From Psychrobacillus vulpis (lineage in GTDB: Bacteria; Bacillota; Bacilli; Bacillales_A; Planococcaceae): a stretch of 64,000 bases of DNA. Both the position numbers and the translations under genes were made by a program. Positions 37,301-49,523 of this stretch are shown piece by piece (position 1 is the first letter of the stretch; the number at the start of each line of letters is the position of its first letter). Below the pieces are notes generated by a model. It made no database searches, was not told the DNA's origin, and was given only the letters and a program-made list of their open reading frames with translations. Where the stretch lies: NCBI RefSeq assembly GCF_006861825.1, contig NZ_VDGI01000015.1:49014-113013 (forward strand). The letters run 5' to 3'.

Positions 37301-37549
37301 TTACGCTTTTTTCATTAATTGAGCTTTCTTGCGAGTAGCTGCGTTTTTATGAATTAAACCTTTAGAAGCTGCTTTTTCAACTTGTTGAATAGCAGATTTA
37401 ATAAGTTCTTTTGCGTTTTCGTCGTTATTAAGTGCTGCAGTGTCAGCTTTTTTTACAGCAGTACGCATAGCTGATTTTGCTTTTGCATTTTGAGCGTTTA
37501 ACGTCTCATTTTTCTTAACACGTTTAATAGCAGATTTAATATTTGGCAT
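37301..37549 (-). CDS. rpsT: 30S ribosomal protein S20
   Basis: An 82-aa basic protein binding 16S rRNA early in 30S assembly; [12 protein letters not shown] at the start is typical. ATG 37549 has AGGAGGTGA 5 nt upstream; the in-frame GTG 9 nt earlier lies within that site. Opposite strand to holA, as in B. subtilis. Confidence 0.97.
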   Translation of the reverse strand: MPNIKSAIKRVKKNETLNAQNAKAKSAMRTAVKKADTAALNNDENAKELIKSAIQQVEKAASKGLIHKNAATRKKAQLMKKA

Positions 37550-37657
37550 ACCTTTCACCTCCTAATAAGGTCTGAGATGATACTTTTATGTGTTGAAAAC
37601 TGTCTAATACAACAAGCATTATTTTAACAAACGAAAAAACAAATTGCAATATATAAA

Positions 37658-37686
37658 TGCAAAGAATATTTACTTGACACATAGTA
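37658..37686 (+). promoter_or_regulatory. Possible sigma-F/sigma-G promoter of gpr
   Basis: TGCAAA (37658) and CATAGTA (37680-37686) are 16 bp apart, close to the sigma-G pattern TGnATA / CATACTA. gpr is in the forespore regulon in B. subtilis. Confidence 0.45.
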
Positions 37687-37710
37687 CACACTAATTTGGA
37701 GGTGAAATTT

Positions 37711-38727
37711 ATGTGGGGACGAACAGATTTAATAGACGAAACCGAGGAAATGGTCCAGCACCGTATAAAGAAAGAAAAGGATGTTTTAAAAGAATCAGAA
37801 GGTATAATGTTTGAAGAAAGTAGAGATGGTGCAGTTTTAATCACTTCAATTGAAGTAGACGAAAATGGAGAAAAAAAAATAGGAAAGAAAAAAGGGAAAT
37901 ATATTACGTTAACAGATTTAACGGTCAACCCAGATGATGAAGAAAGTTTTAAGCAGTTAGAAAAAATGTTTGTTCAAAAACTTGAAGAAATGCATGCCAA
38001 TTTAAACTTAACGAAATCATCCAAAGTACTTATTATTGGATTGGGTAATTCAACGATTACACCAGATGCCATTGGACCGAAAGCAATTGAATATTTACAA
38101 AGCTCATCATTATCTCAACAAGTAGATAATGTTAAAGTAGTGATGTATGCACCAGGAGTTACTGGACAAACGGGGTTTGAAACAAGTGACTTTGTTGAGG
38201 CAATAAGTAATGCATTTAATCCGGATTTAATCATTGTATTAGATGCACTTGCTGCAAGAAATAGTGAGCGACTTTGTAAAACAATTCAATTGACAAATAC
38301 AGGTATACATCCAGGATCGGGTGTAGGTAATCAAAGAAAAGAAATATCAGAAGAAGCTTATGGAGTGCCAGTTACGGCTATTGGTATTCCAATGGTTGTG
38401 GATGGGCCAGTATTATACGCAGATGCAATGGAGCACGTTATTCATTATATAGGATCTAAAATTGAAGAAAAAGGGAGTCCTTCTTCCGCTTTAGCAGTGA
38501 CCCCGATGGTTTCGAGTAAAAAATCTTCTATTGATACAAAGGTTTTACAACCAATTTTTGGTGAATGGGTAACTTGGTCAACGGATGAAAAAAGAAAATT
38601 ATTTGAAGAAGTATTTGTTGGAAAAAATCCTTCATTATTTGTGACGCCAAAAGAAACGGACGCGTGGGTGGATCACTACGCATACTTACTTTCCACTGGA
38701 ATAGAATCTTGGATTACAAGCAGATAA
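37711..38727 (+). CDS. gpr: Germination protease GPR
   Basis: The spore protease that degrades small acid-soluble proteins on germination; 338 aa. It is made as a zymogen with an N-terminal propeptide. LIIGLGNSTITPDAIGPKA, VVMYAPGVTGQTGFETSDF and HPGSGVGNQRKEIS are family signatures. ATG 37711 has GGAGGTGA upstream. A GPR of B. subtilis is about 30 residues longer. Confidence 0.95.
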   Translation: MWGRTDLIDETEEMVQHRIKKEKDVLKESEGIMFEESRDGAVLITSIEVDENGEKKIGKKKGKYITLTDLTVNPDDEESFKQLEKMFVQKLEEMHANLNLTKSSKVLIIGLGNSTITPDAIGPKAIEYLQSSSLSQQVDNVKVVMYAPGVTGQTGFETSDFVEAISNAFNPDLIIVLDALAARNSERLCKTIQLTNTGIHPGSGVGNQRKEISEEAYGVPVTAIGIPMVVDGPVLYADAMEHVIHYIGSKIEEKGSPSSALAVTPMVSSKKSSIDTKVLQPIFGEWVTWSTDEKRKLFEEVFVGKNPSLFVTPKETDAWVDHYAYLLSTGIESWITSR

Positions 38728-38783
38728 TGGTGTTCTAAAACAACCCCTCCTCAACATACGATTGTTTGAGGAGAGTGGAAAAT

Positions 38784-39578
38784 ATGGCTAAATCCCTAAA
38801 GAATTTAACTACCATTTTATTACTATTGTTTTTAGCTCCCATTATTATTGCGACAATCCAAACACCTCTTGTAACGCAACAAACGGAAGAGATTAAAAAA
38901 GAGGATAAACCAATTGTTTATGCTGCGCAATTAGATTCAAAAGCAGATGTTACAGAAATAGTGGAGCCTAAAAAAGCATATGTTTATTTTACGCATTCTC
39001 ATGAAGCATTTCTCCCCATTCTTGCAGCAAGCGAAGAAAAAATTTCAGTTTATCATCCGGTGAATAATATTACTTCCTTTCAAGATCAAATTGCTGCCCA
39101 ATTTGCATTTCATCAAGTAGAAACGGAGTTTTTAGAAAAAGACAGTACAAAAGAAATGGATGATTACCATACTATCCGTCCATTTGTTCAAGATGCATTA
39201 GCACATAGTGAGTACGATATTGTCTTTGATATTCACAGAGACTCAGCGAAAGCAAATGTTACAACTCTACAAAGTGGTAATGAAAGTTACGCGAAATTTA
39301 TATTTGTTATTGGTGGAGAGCATCCAAACTATAGATGGAATGAACAACTTGCAAATAATCTCTCTGATCAATTAAATAAATTAGTACCTGGGATTTCACG
39401 AGGGATTTTGGTTAAATCCGGAAAAGGTGTCGACGGTGTATATAACCAAGATCTTGCAAAAAATTTATTAGTAGTAGAACTAGGAGGTATTGATAATACC
39501 GAGCAGGAGATTAATCGTTCAATTGCGATTTTAGCAAAAGCTGTTTCAAATATGTTTCATCAACAAATCGCATCCTAG
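38784..39578 (+). CDS. spoIIP: Stage II sporulation protein P
   Basis: A membrane-anchored amidase/endopeptidase that thins the septum and drives engulfment with SpoIID and SpoIIM. A signal-anchor helix (about 8-26) is followed by the SpoIIP domain with YFTHSHEAFLPIL, FDIHRDSAKANVT and the metal Glu in VVELGG. At 264 aa it is clearly shorter than the about 400 aa of B. subtilis, because the region between anchor and catalytic domain is short. ATG 38784 has GAGGAGAG upstream. Confidence 0.92.
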   Translation: MAKSLKNLTTILLLLFLAPIIIATIQTPLVTQQTEEIKKEDKPIVYAAQLDSKADVTEIVEPKKAYVYFTHSHEAFLPILAASEEKISVYHPVNNITSFQDQIAAQFAFHQVETEFLEKDSTKEMDDYHTIRPFVQDALAHSEYDIVFDIHRDSAKANVTTLQSGNESYAKFIFVIGGEHPNYRWNEQLANNLSDQLNKLVPGISRGILVKSGKGVDGVYNQDLAKNLLVVELGGIDNTEQEINRSIAILAKAVSNMFHQQIAS

Positions 39579-39584
39579 TGGAAT

Positions 39585-39629
39585 AAAAAAAGAGGTTGAG
39601 CACTCCAACAATGCTTAATCTCTTTTTTA
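39585..39629 (+). terminator. Terminator of spoIIP
   Basis: A stem AAAAAGAGGTTGAGCA / TGCTTAATCTCTTTTT with two G-T pairs ends in a T run. Confidence 0.85.
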
Positions 39630-39806
39630 TCATTTTAGCCACGATTGTCTTAACAACTCGTTTTTGATAAGATTATATTCTGGTAAAAAATGATTTCAAA
39701 TAATAAGTATATTTTTTTGAATAATACATAAAAACAAAATTTACAATCATTAGACATAATAATTTTACAGATTTAGTAGTTAAGCATTACGTAACAGAGT
39801 GTTGTC

Positions 39807-39815
39807 TGTTATAAT
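39807..39815 (+). promoter_or_regulatory. Extended -10 promoter of lepA
   Basis: TGTTATAAT (TG-n-TATAAT) lies about 30 bp before the lepA start. No clear -35. Confidence 0.5.
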
Positions 39816-39845
39816 TCTTAGTAGTTTAATTAGGAGTGAACAAGC

Positions 39846-41675
39846 ATGAATCATGAACAAAGAATCGAACGTCAAAAAAAGATTCGTAACTTTTCGATCA
39901 TTGCACATATTGACCATGGAAAGTCAACGCTAGCGGATCGAATTCTAGAAAAAACAAAAACATTAACTTCAAGAGAAATGAAAGATCAATTGCTCGATTC
40001 GATGGACTTAGAACGCGAAAGAGGAATTACGATTAAATTGAATGCTGTTCAATTAACATATACAGCTAATGATGGAGAAGAATATATCTTTCATCTAATC
40101 GATACACCTGGACACGTCGACTTTACGTACGAAGTATCCAGAAGTTTGGCTGCATGTGAAGGGGCAATTTTAGTTGTCGATGCTGCACAAGGTATTGAGG
40201 CTCAAACTTTAGCCAATGTATATTTAGCGTTAGATAATGATTTAGAGATTTTACCTGTTATTAACAAAATCGATTTACCTGCCGCAGATCCAGAACGTGT
40301 AAAAAAAGAAGTAGAAGAAGTAATTGGACTGGATGCCTCAGAAGCTGTTCATGCTTCTGCAAAAGCGGGAATTGGGATAGAGGAAATTTTAGAACAAATT
40401 GTTGAAAAAGTTCCAGCACCTACTGGTGATCCTTCCGCGCCACTAAAAGCCCTTATTTTTGACTCGTTGTTTGATCCATACCGAGGTGTAATTGTATATA
40501 TCCGAATTATGGAAGGTACAGTGAAACCTGGAGATAAAATAAGAATGATGTCTTCTGGGAAAGAATTCGATGTAGTGGAAACTGGAGTATTTACACCTAG
40601 AGCAACTATGCGAGATGAGTTAACAGTTGGAGACGTTGGATTTTTAACAGCATCCATGAAGCATGTAGGAGATTCAAGTGTTGGGGATACAATAACTTTA
40701 GCAACAAACCCGGCTTCGGAAGCTCTTTCTGGGTATCGTAAGATGAATCCAATGGTATTCTGTGGATTATATCCAATAGATAATGCTAAATATGTTGATT
40801 TACGTGACGCATTAGAAAAATTACAACTAAATGATTCTGCTTTAGAATTTGAACCAGAAACTTCTCAAGCATTAGGTTTCGGTTACCGTTGTGGTTTCTT
40901 AGGATTGCTTCATATGGAAATAATTCAAGAACGTATTGAACGTGAATTCAAAATTGATTTGATAACTACTGCACCAAGTGTTATTTATGACGTAAAGCTA
41001 ACAAATGGAGAATCTATCAAAGTAGACAACCCATCTATGATGCCAGATGTTCAAAAAGTAGATAAAATTGAAGAGCCATATGTTAAAGCTTCTATTATGG
41101 TTCCAGAAGATTATGTAGGCTCGGTTATGGAATTATGTCAACGTAAACGTGGTAGCTTCGTTACAATGGATTATTTATCTTCAGCACGTGTGAATATAAT
41201 TTATGAAATACCATTATCCGAAATTGTTTATGATTTCTTCGATGCTTTAAAATCAAGTACAAAAGGATATGCTTCTTTTGATTATGAACTAATAGGATAT
41301 AAGGAATCGAAACTTGTAAAAATGGATATTCTGCTTAACAGTGAAAAAGTGGATGCATTAAGCTTCATTGTACACCGTGACTTTGCTTATGAGCGAGGAA
41401 AGGTAATTGTTGAAAAGTTAAAAGCCTTGATCCCAAGACAACAATTTGAAGTACCTGTTCAAGCTGCAATCGGTCAAAAAATTGTAGCTCGTTCAACAAT
41501 TAAATCGATTGGTAAAAACGTTTTAGCAAAATGTTATGGTGGAGATATTTCACGTAAACGTAAACTTCTTGAAAAACAAAAAGAAGGTAAAAAACGCATG
41601 AAACAAGTTGGATCTGTAGAAGTTCCTCAAGAGGCGTTTATGGCAGTCTTAAAGATGGACGAGCCGAATAAGTAA
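39846..41675 (+). CDS. lepA: Elongation factor 4 (LepA)
   Basis: A ribosome-binding translational GTPase; 609 aa. G1 AHIDHGKS, G3 DTPGHVDF and G4 NKID are in the first 140 residues. The C-terminal LepA-specific domain ends near [18 protein letters not shown] 39846 has AGGAGTG 8-9 nt upstream. Confidence 0.98.
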   Translation: MNHEQRIERQKKIRNFSIIAHIDHGKSTLADRILEKTKTLTSREMKDQLLDSMDLERERGITIKLNAVQLTYTANDGEEYIFHLIDTPGHVDFTYEVSRSLAACEGAILVVDAAQGIEAQTLANVYLALDNDLEILPVINKIDLPAADPERVKKEVEEVIGLDASEAVHASAKAGIGIEEILEQIVEKVPAPTGDPSAPLKALIFDSLFDPYRGVIVYIRIMEGTVKPGDKIRMMSSGKEFDVVETGVFTPRATMRDELTVGDVGFLTASMKHVGDSSVGDTITLATNPASEALSGYRKMNPMVFCGLYPIDNAKYVDLRDALEKLQLNDSALEFEPETSQALGFGYRCGFLGLLHMEIIQERIEREFKIDLITTAPSVIYDVKLTNGESIKVDNPSMMPDVQKVDKIEEPYVKASIMVPEDYVGSVMELCQRKRGSFVTMDYLSSARVNIIYEIPLSEIVYDFFDALKSSTKGYASFDYELIGYKESKLVKMDILLNSEKVDALSFIVHRDFAYERGKVIVEKLKALIPRQQFEVPVQAAIGQKIVARSTIKSIGKNVLAKCYGGDISRKRKLLEKQKEGKKRMKQVGSVEVPQEAFMAVLKMDEPNK

Positions 41676-41684
41676 TAAAGATGA

Positions 41685-41714
41685 AAGGGGGCAACGCTAG
41701 TAGCCTCCTTTTTC
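41685..41714 (+). terminator. Terminator of lepA
   Basis: AAAGGGGGC and GCCTCCTTT flank a 10-nt loop with a T run following. Confidence 0.7.
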
Positions 41715-41911
41715 CTTTAAAAAGATAAGAAACAACCATGTCTCACATTTCACATTAGCCACCATCTACCATGAAAAAGAAAATGTATGAGCTAAACGGT
41801 ATGGTTTTGATTAACATTGGTTATCCTATTAATTTTCAGTTTGAATCAAGTCGCTGTACAAAAGTATAAAAACTTTGTATGTCATGAATGAGTAATCATG
41901 GACTTTGGTTC

Positions 41912-42029
41912 AATGATTCCGTTACAAGCGGACGTTTTTCTCGGGCGTTTCCTCAGCCTCCTCGCTTCGCTGTGGGGTCTTCGACTAACGCTATTCCCGC
42001 TGGAGTCGCCGCTTTTCACTACATCCATT
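41912..42029. repeat. GC-rich intergenic repeat, uninterrupted copy
   Basis: The same repeat as at 4.67 and 58.07 kb (CCTCAGCCTCCTCGCTTCGC, TGTGGGGTCTTCGACTAACG, CTGGAGTCGCCG). No insertion is present, so it serves as the empty-site reference for the MITE-like elements. A short ORF across it is an artefact of the repeat. Confidence 0.85.
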
Positions 42030-42139
42030 CGTTGTGTAAAATTATAAAAATGCTAATATTATACAAATAGTGCTTATCATTTATTTCAACGATTTATATC
42101 TAATCGGCGGATGAACATTCAAATTTTTTATTTGTTGTT

Positions 42140-42305
42140 TGGAGAAGCGTCCGCTCGACTCCTGCGGGAAAGTGGAGTAATTTAGACCCCGCAGGAGTGC
42201 GTAAGCGCGACGAGGAGACTAAATTCTTCGCCCGCGGAAAGCGTTGCGGTAAGCTTCGGAAAACAGTTGAGATGGACATATTTAAAGGGCGCTTGCGCTT
42301 TTCTT
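42140..42305. repeat. Second type of GC-rich palindromic repeat before hemW
   Basis: It contains CTCCTGCGGGAAAG...GACCCCGCAGGAG (inverted), GGAGTAATTTAG...GGAGACTAAATT, and CCGCGGAAAGCG. Next to it GGCGCTTGCGCTTTTCTT is the reverse complement of the start of the 19.94 kb repeat. The 41714-42381 gap otherwise holds no gene I can support. Confidence 0.75.
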
Positions 42306-42381
42306 AAAAATAAATTTACACGTTGCTTACTTCGGGTTGACGTCTGCCCATGAGCATTTCTTATAGAAAGTGGTGAGAATT

Positions 42382-43515
42382 ATGGTACGTGGAGTATATA
42401 TTCATATTCCTTTTTGTCATCAAATTTGTAATTACTGCGATTTCAATAAATTTTTCTTTCATAACCAACCAGTTGATGAATATATAGAATTATTAGGAAA
42501 AGAAATGGAATTGTATAAAAGCCAATTAGAAGACGCAAGGATTGAAACAATTTTTATCGGTGGAGGAACGCCGACTTCTCTAACGGAGAAACAATTGGAA
42601 CGATTATTTACACTTATTCAAGCACATATTCCATTAAACGATATCGTTGAATTTACGTCCGAAGCTAATCCAGATGAGTTAACATTTGAAAAAATGAAAC
42701 TTATGCACAGTTATGGAGTAAATAGATTAAGTATGGGAGTTCAAACGTTTGATCAAGATCTACTTAAAGTACTTGGAAGAACCCATTCAAATGAACATGT
42801 TTATGAAGTCATTGAACATGCTAAAAAGATTGGTTTTCCATCCATCAGTATGGACTTAATGTATGGTTTACCAAATCAAACAATGGAACAGTGGAAGTAT
42901 TCTTTGCAAGAAGTGTTCCGATTGAAGATACCTCATATTTCTGCGTATTCACTTTTAGTAGAACCAAAAACGGTTTTTTATAATTTAATGTCCAAAGGAA
43001 AACTCTCTTTGCCTGGTGAGGACTTAGAAGCTGAAATGTATAGCTATCTTATGGATGAGATGGATAAACAAGGCTATCATCAATATGAAATCAGTAATTT
43101 CTCTTATGGAGGAAAAGAGTCTCGACATAACTTAATTTATTGGGACAACGATGAATACATTGGGCTCGGTGCTGGTGCTCATGGCTATGTAAATGGCATA
43201 CGATACTCCAACCATGGACCATTAAAGAAATATATGCAAACAATCGAGTCAAATGATAAACCATTTATGATGCAGAAAGAAGTAACTGAAACCGAAAAAA
43301 TGGAAGAAGAAATGTTTTTGGGATTAAGAAAAAATGCTGGAGTCCCAATGGATGTCTTCTATAACAAATATGGTCAATCACTTCAAAATGTTTATGGCAA
43401 GGAGTTAAAAGAACTTGTTGAAAAAGAATGGATTGAAATGAACAATAATCACGTCCGTTTAACCCGCCGTGGTCGTTTCGTTGGGAATGAAGTGTTTCAA
43501 TATTTCCTTAAGTAA
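42382..43515 (+). CDS. hemW: Heme chaperone HemW (HemN-like radical SAM protein)
   Basis: A radical SAM protein of 377 aa. The iron-sulfur motif CHQICNYCDF (C-x3-C-x2-C) begins near residue 13, followed by FIGGGTPTSL. The CNYCDFN form without a fourth Cys marks HemW rather than coproporphyrinogen dehydrogenase HemN. ATG 42382 is used; upstream GTGs at 42370 and 42373 lie in the weak ribosome site GTGGTGAG. It precedes hrcA as in B. subtilis. Confidence 0.92.
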   Translation: MVRGVYIHIPFCHQICNYCDFNKFFFHNQPVDEYIELLGKEMELYKSQLEDARIETIFIGGGTPTSLTEKQLERLFTLIQAHIPLNDIVEFTSEANPDELTFEKMKLMHSYGVNRLSMGVQTFDQDLLKVLGRTHSNEHVYEVIEHAKKIGFPSISMDLMYGLPNQTMEQWKYSLQEVFRLKIPHISAYSLLVEPKTVFYNLMSKGKLSLPGEDLEAEMYSYLMDEMDKQGYHQYEISNFSYGGKESRHNLIYWDNDEYIGLGAGAHGYVNGIRYSNHGPLKKYMQTIESNDKPFMMQKEVTETEKMEEEMFLGLRKNAGVPMDVFYNKYGQSLQNVYGKELKELVEKEWIEMNNNHVRLTRRGRFVGNEVFQYFLK

Positions 43516-43591
43516 GAAAAGTAATTACTTATTTCAAATGAATCATATTCATTGACAGTTTTCCTTAGATTTGATACCTTTTATATGAGTA

Positions 43592-43618
43592 TTAGCACTC
43601 TCAACGAACGAGTGCTAA
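43592..43618 (+). promoter_or_regulatory. CIRCE operator of the hrcA operon
   Basis: TTAGCACTC - 9 nt - GAGTGCTAA is a perfect CIRCE inverted repeat, the binding site of HrcA. It lies 15 nt before hrcA, in the 5' leader. A TTGACA at 43552-43557 may be the -35 of the operon promoter. Confidence 0.97.
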
Positions 43619-43632
43619 CAGAGGTGATAATC

Positions 43633-44670
43633 ATGCTAACTAATCGGCAATTATTAATATTGCAAGTAACGGTAGATGATTTTATTGAAACTGCTCAGCC
43701 AGTTGGGTCTCGTCAAATTTCGAAAAAGGAGGAAGTTCCATATAGTCCTGCTACTATTCGAAATGATATGGCGGATCTTGAAGATATGGGCTTTTTAGAA
43801 AAAACACATACTTCGTCTGGTCGTGTTCCTTCACAAAAAGGATACCGTTATTATGTAGACAATATGTTAACTCCACAACTAATTTCGAAAGATGAGATTA
43901 AACAAATTCGATCTATCTTTGAAGATCGAATGGTGGAGACGGAGCAAATTATTCGGAAGTCAGCAAAAATTTTGTCTGAATTGACGAGTTACACCTCCAT
44001 ATTATTAGGACTGGATGTTAGAAAACATCGAGTAAAACGATTTTCGATCGTACCATTAACAGATGATTCTGCTGTTGCTATTATCGTGACAGACAGTGGA
44101 CATGTTGAAAATCGAGTATTCTCAATTCCTGAGAGCTATACTTCATCTGATATTGAACAAATGGTCAATTTACTAAATGAAAGCTTAGTAGGTGTTCATT
44201 TACACGAGCTACCTGTCAAGCTTGAAGTAGTAACTCGTACATTATTAAATCAACGAGTGGGACATTTTAATGAATTATTTATTTCGTTAAACAAATCGAT
44301 GATGATAGAGCAAGAGGATAAAGTATACTACGGCGGTAAAATGCAGCTGTTAAATCAACCAGAATTTAATGATCTTGAAAAAGCCCGTAGTATCATGTAC
44401 TTGATGGATCATGTAAGTCAAATTCCGAGTATTTTCCCTGTCGATAAAAAAGGAATTCAAATTCACATTGGTTCTGAAAACAACCATCTTGCTATGGAAG
44501 ATTGTAGTGTAATTACAGCATCTTATGCAATTGGTGATGAACAAATGGGCTCCATAGCGATTATTGGTCCTACACGTATGGACTATAAACGAGTTGTTTC
44601 ATTACTCGATGTAATGAGTGGAGATTTATCAAGGGAATTATCTAGAATATTACTTGGTCATCATGGATAA
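43633..44670 (+). CDS. hrcA: Heat-inducible transcription repressor HrcA
   Basis: Represses the CIRCE regulon (its own operon and groESL) with GroEL as co-factor; 345 aa. The N-terminal winged helix (SPATIRNDMADLEDMGFLEKTHTSSGRVPSQKGYRYYVD region) is clear. ATG 43633 has GAGGTGA upstream; the frame extends upstream across the CIRCE site, which cannot be coding for this protein. Confidence 0.96.
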   Translation: MLTNRQLLILQVTVDDFIETAQPVGSRQISKKEEVPYSPATIRNDMADLEDMGFLEKTHTSSGRVPSQKGYRYYVDNMLTPQLISKDEIKQIRSIFEDRMVETEQIIRKSAKILSELTSYTSILLGLDVRKHRVKRFSIVPLTDDSAVAIIVTDSGHVENRVFSIPESYTSSDIEQMVNLLNESLVGVHLHELPVKLEVVTRTLLNQRVGHFNELFISLNKSMMIEQEDKVYYGGKMQLLNQPEFNDLEKARSIMYLMDHVSQIPSIFPVDKKGIQIHIGSENNHLAMEDCSVITASYAIGDEQMGSIAIIGPTRMDYKRVVSLLDVMSGDLSRELSRILLGHHG

Positions 44671-44685
44671 AGGAGAATTGCAAAC

Positions 44686-45249
44686 ATGACAAATCAAAAA
44701 GAAGAAGTAGTAGAAGAAGTGGAAGAAGTGGAATTAGAAAAGTTGGAAGAGCAAGAAGAAACAACTACTCAAGAAGAGATGATAGAGGAAGTTGTAGAAG
44801 TAGATGAACTTACACTTGTTCAGCAAGAATTAGAGGAAGAAAAAAATAAGTCAATTCGATTAAGAGCGGACTTTGAAAATTATAAGCGTAGAGTTCAATT
44901 AGATAAAGAGGCAGACTACAAGTACCGAGCACAAACTGTATTAACAGACATTTTGCCAGTATTGGATAATTTCGAACGAGCGTTAGCTATTCAGACAAAC
45001 TCTGAGGAAGCTGCTTCTTTAGCTAAAGGTGTAGAAATGGTATATCGCTCCTTACTAGATGCTGTTGCTAAAGAAGGTCTTGAGACAATTGAATCTGAAG
45101 GAGTTCCTTTTGATCCTAATTTTCATCAAGCAGTTATGCAAGAAAAGGACGAATCGAAAGAATCTGGAATCGTGCTTCAAGAACTACAAAAAGGGTATAA
45201 GTTAAAAGATAGAATACTTCGCCCTTCTATGGTTAAGGTAAACGAGTAA
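44686..45249 (+). CDS. grpE: Nucleotide exchange factor GrpE
   Basis: Releases ADP from DnaK; 187 aa. A very acidic N-terminal tail (first 50 residues mostly Glu/Val) precedes the long dimeric coiled coil ([19 protein letters not shown]) and a C-terminal beta domain ([23 protein letters not shown]). ATG 44686 has AAAGGAG 10 nt upstream. Confidence 0.96.
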   Translation: MTNQKEEVVEEVEEVELEKLEEQEETTTQEEMIEEVVEVDELTLVQQELEEEKNKSIRLRADFENYKRRVQLDKEADYKYRAQTVLTDILPVLDNFERALAIQTNSEEAASLAKGVEMVYRSLLDAVAKEGLETIESEGVPFDPNFHQAVMQEKDESKESGIVLQELQKGYKLKDRILRPSMVKVNE

Positions 45250-45332
45250 ACTTAGATTGTTGAGAATGAGTTCTAAATTGTGACGAGTTATTGTGACTCG
45301 ACTAACAAACATTTTCAATTACTCTTATGGCA

Positions 45333-45359
45333 AGAAATTCATATATATTAAGAATTTCT
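45333..45359 (+). other. Stem-loop between grpE and dnaK
   Basis: AGAAATTC and GAATTTCT flank an 11-nt AT loop, 45 nt before dnaK. There is no T tract. It may be an RNA-stability or processing element in the operon mRNA; this is inference. Confidence 0.4.
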
Positions 45360-45392
45360 ATAAATGAATTACTATACTCAGTTATAAATTAG

Positions 45393-47231
<1,839 letters not shown>

Positions 47232-47247
47232 GATAGTCGGTGGAAAA

Positions 47248-47277
47248 GTCAAAGACCGTTTTCGGCTTTGGCTTTTT
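47248..47277 (+). terminator. Terminator between dnaK and dnaJ
   Basis: GTCAAAGACCG pairs with CGGCTTTGGC (small mismatch), then TTTTT. It may reduce read-through into dnaJ. Confidence 0.7.
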
Positions 47278-47362
47278 CAATGTTCAGGCTATAAACGCTT
47301 TTTTCCTCTGAAACTTTATTTACAAGGAGGAAAAACAAGGCACTATTGCTATTCTTAATGTT

Positions 47363-47392
47363 TTGCTATAAATAATTTTTCCATGTTACAAT
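47363..47392 (+). promoter_or_regulatory. Promoter of dnaJ
   Basis: TTGCTA (47363) and TACAAT (47387-47392) are 18 bp apart, with an extended TG-n before the -10. Confidence 0.55.
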
Positions 47393-47431
47393 AATCTTTA
47401 TGTGTAGGTTAAAAGAGCGGGAGAGTGAAAT

Positions 47432-48553
47432 ATGAATAAACGAGATTACTATGAGGTACTTGGATTATCCAAAGGTGCTTCTCAAGATGAGATAAAGAAA
47501 GCGTATCGTAAGCTGTCCAAACAATATCATCCGGACATTAACAAAGAAGCTGATGCGGATGAAAAGTTTAAAGAAATATCAGAAGCATATGAAGTGTTAA
47601 GTGATGAACAAAAACGTGCCGCATATGATCAATTTGGTCATGCAGGACCGAACCAAGGTTTCGGTGGCTTTGGCGGTAGCGCGGATGGTTTCGGGTTCGA
47701 AGATATTTTTAGTTCGTTTTTTGGTGGCGGTGGATCTCGTCGACGTGATCCAAATGCACCGAGAAAAGGTGATGATCTTCAGTACTCAATGACAATTGAA
47801 TTTGAAGAAGCTGTTTTTGGAAAAGAAAAAGAAATTGAAATTGCTAAAGAAGAAAATTGTGATACATGTAACGGAAGTGGTGCGAAACCTGGAACACATC
47901 CAGAAACATGTACACACTGTAATGGGGCAGGTCAAGTTAATATTGCACAGGACACTCCTTTTGGGCGTATTCAGACAAAACGTGCTTGTCACCAATGTCA
48001 TGGAACTGGGAAGATGATTAAAGACAAATGTTCAACTTGTCACGGGAAAGGGACTGTCAATAAACGCAAAAAAATTAAAGTGACAATTCCAGCTGGTGTT
48101 GACGACGGACAACAACTTCGTGTAACTGGCCAAGGAGAGCCTGGTAAAAATGGTGGTCCAGCAGGTGATTTATATATTGTATTCCGAGTAAAACAAGATC
48201 CTCGTTTTGAGCGAGACGGCGATGATATCTATTACGAATTACCGTTAACATTTGCACAAGCCGCACTTGGAGATGAAATTGAAGTGCCAACTGTACAAGG
48301 GAAAGTAAAATTAAAAATCCCTGCAGGTACACAGTCTCAAACTAAATTCCGCTTAAAAGGTAAAGGCGTGAAAAACGTGCATGGGTATGGTGTTGGTGAT
48401 CAACATGTTATTGTCAAAGTAATCACACCGAATAAATTAACGGAAAAACAAAAACAATTATTACGTGAATTTGCTGAAATTAGTGGAGACATTCCGGAAG
48501 AGCAAGGAAGTTCATTATTTGATAAAATAAAAAGAACTATAAAAGGTGAGTAA
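47432..48553 (+). CDS. dnaJ: Chaperone protein DnaJ (Hsp40)
   Basis: Co-chaperone that stimulates DnaK ATPase; 373 aa. J domain with HPD (YHPDIN), Gly/Phe-rich region ([14 protein letters not shown]), and four zinc motifs [35 protein letters not shown] 47432 has GGGAGAG upstream. It can be expressed from its own promoter after the dnaK terminator. Confidence 0.98.
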   Translation: MNKRDYYEVLGLSKGASQDEIKKAYRKLSKQYHPDINKEADADEKFKEISEAYEVLSDEQKRAAYDQFGHAGPNQGFGGFGGSADGFGFEDIFSSFFGGGGSRRRDPNAPRKGDDLQYSMTIEFEEAVFGKEKEIEIAKEENCDTCNGSGAKPGTHPETCTHCNGAGQVNIAQDTPFGRIQTKRACHQCHGTGKMIKDKCSTCHGKGTVNKRKKIKVTIPAGVDDGQQLRVTGQGEPGKNGGPAGDLYIVFRVKQDPRFERDGDDIYYELPLTFAQAALGDEIEVPTVQGKVKLKIPAGTQSQTKFRLKGKGVKNVHGYGVGDQHVIVKVITPNKLTEKQKQLLREFAEISGDIPEEQGSSLFDKIKRTIKGE

Positions 48554-48568
48554 AGGAGTTGATCGCAA

Positions 48569-49513
48569 GTGAAGTGGTCTGAACTATCAATTCATACAAC
48601 AAACGAAGCTGTTGATGCGATAAGTAACATTTTGCACGAAGCAGGTGCGAGTGGAGTAGTTATTGAAGACTCAGAAGAGTTAATTAGAGAAAGGGAAGAT
48701 CGTTTTGGTGAAATTTATAGCTTAAATCCAGATGATTTTCCAGTAGACGGTGTTCGAGTAAAAGCTTATTTAGCAGAAACTAGCTTTCTATTAGAGACAG
48801 TTGAAGAGATCAAACTTGCGATCAATAATTTACAGAACTTTAATATCGATATTGGTCATAATATTGTAACTGTTCAAGAAGTGGATGAAGAAGATTGGGC
48901 AACCGCATGGAAAAAGTATTATCATCCAGTCAAAATATCGAATCGTTTTACGATTGTTCCAACTTGGGAAGACTATAAAAGAGTAAACTCTGATGAACTT
49001 ATTATCGAATTAGATCCAGGTATGGCTTTTGGAACGGGAACACATCCAACTACGGTTATGTGTCTTCAAGCGTTAGAAAAAACGGTGCAACCTGATTCTA
49101 AAGTGATTGATGTGGGAACTGGATCGGGCGTACTTTCAATAGGTGCAGCTAAACTTGGTGCAACATCTATTCATGCACTTGATTTAGATGAAGTGGCAGT
49201 TGCTTCAGCAAAAGCGAATATCGCAATAAATCATGTAGAGAATCTAGTAGAAGTCACTCATGGTAATTTACTTGACAATGTAAAAGAGCAAGCCGATATT
49301 GTTGTAGCAAATATTTTAGCTGAAATAATTATGACATTTACGGATGATGCATTTTCAATTGTGAAGGAAAACGGACTGTTTATCACTTCAGGAATAATTT
49401 CTGCTAAAAAAGAGGATGTAAAAAATGCTTTGCAAAAATCCGGTTTTGAAATCGAAGAAGTGATGATGATGGAAGATTGGGTAACCATTATTTCCAAAAA
49501 ACCGATTCAATAA
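48569..49513 (+). CDS. prmA: Ribosomal protein L11 methyltransferase
   Basis: Methylates L11; 314 aa. The C-terminal SAM domain has [19 protein letters not shown] and NILAEII. The N-terminal substrate domain begins [16 protein letters not shown]. The start is GTG 48569 with AAGGAG 9-10 nt upstream, 15 nt after dnaJ. Confidence 0.95.
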   Translation: MKWSELSIHTTNEAVDAISNILHEAGASGVVIEDSEELIREREDRFGEIYSLNPDDFPVDGVRVKAYLAETSFLLETVEEIKLAINNLQNFNIDIGHNIVTVQEVDEEDWATAWKKYYHPVKISNRFTIVPTWEDYKRVNSDELIIELDPGMAFGTGTHPTTVMCLQALEKTVQPDSKVIDVGTGSGVLSIGAAKLGATSIHALDLDEVAVASAKANIAINHVENLVEVTHGNLLDNVKEQADIVVANILAEIIMTFTDDAFSIVKENGLFITSGIISAKKEDVKNALQKSGFEIEEVMMMEDWVTIISKKPIQ

Positions 49514-49523
49514 GGAGATTGTT

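Noticed and set aside
41888..42070. 60-codon ORF over the GC-rich repeat before hemW
   Set aside because: It lies wholly in the intergenic repeat, which also occurs elsewhere without that frame, and has no ribosome site.
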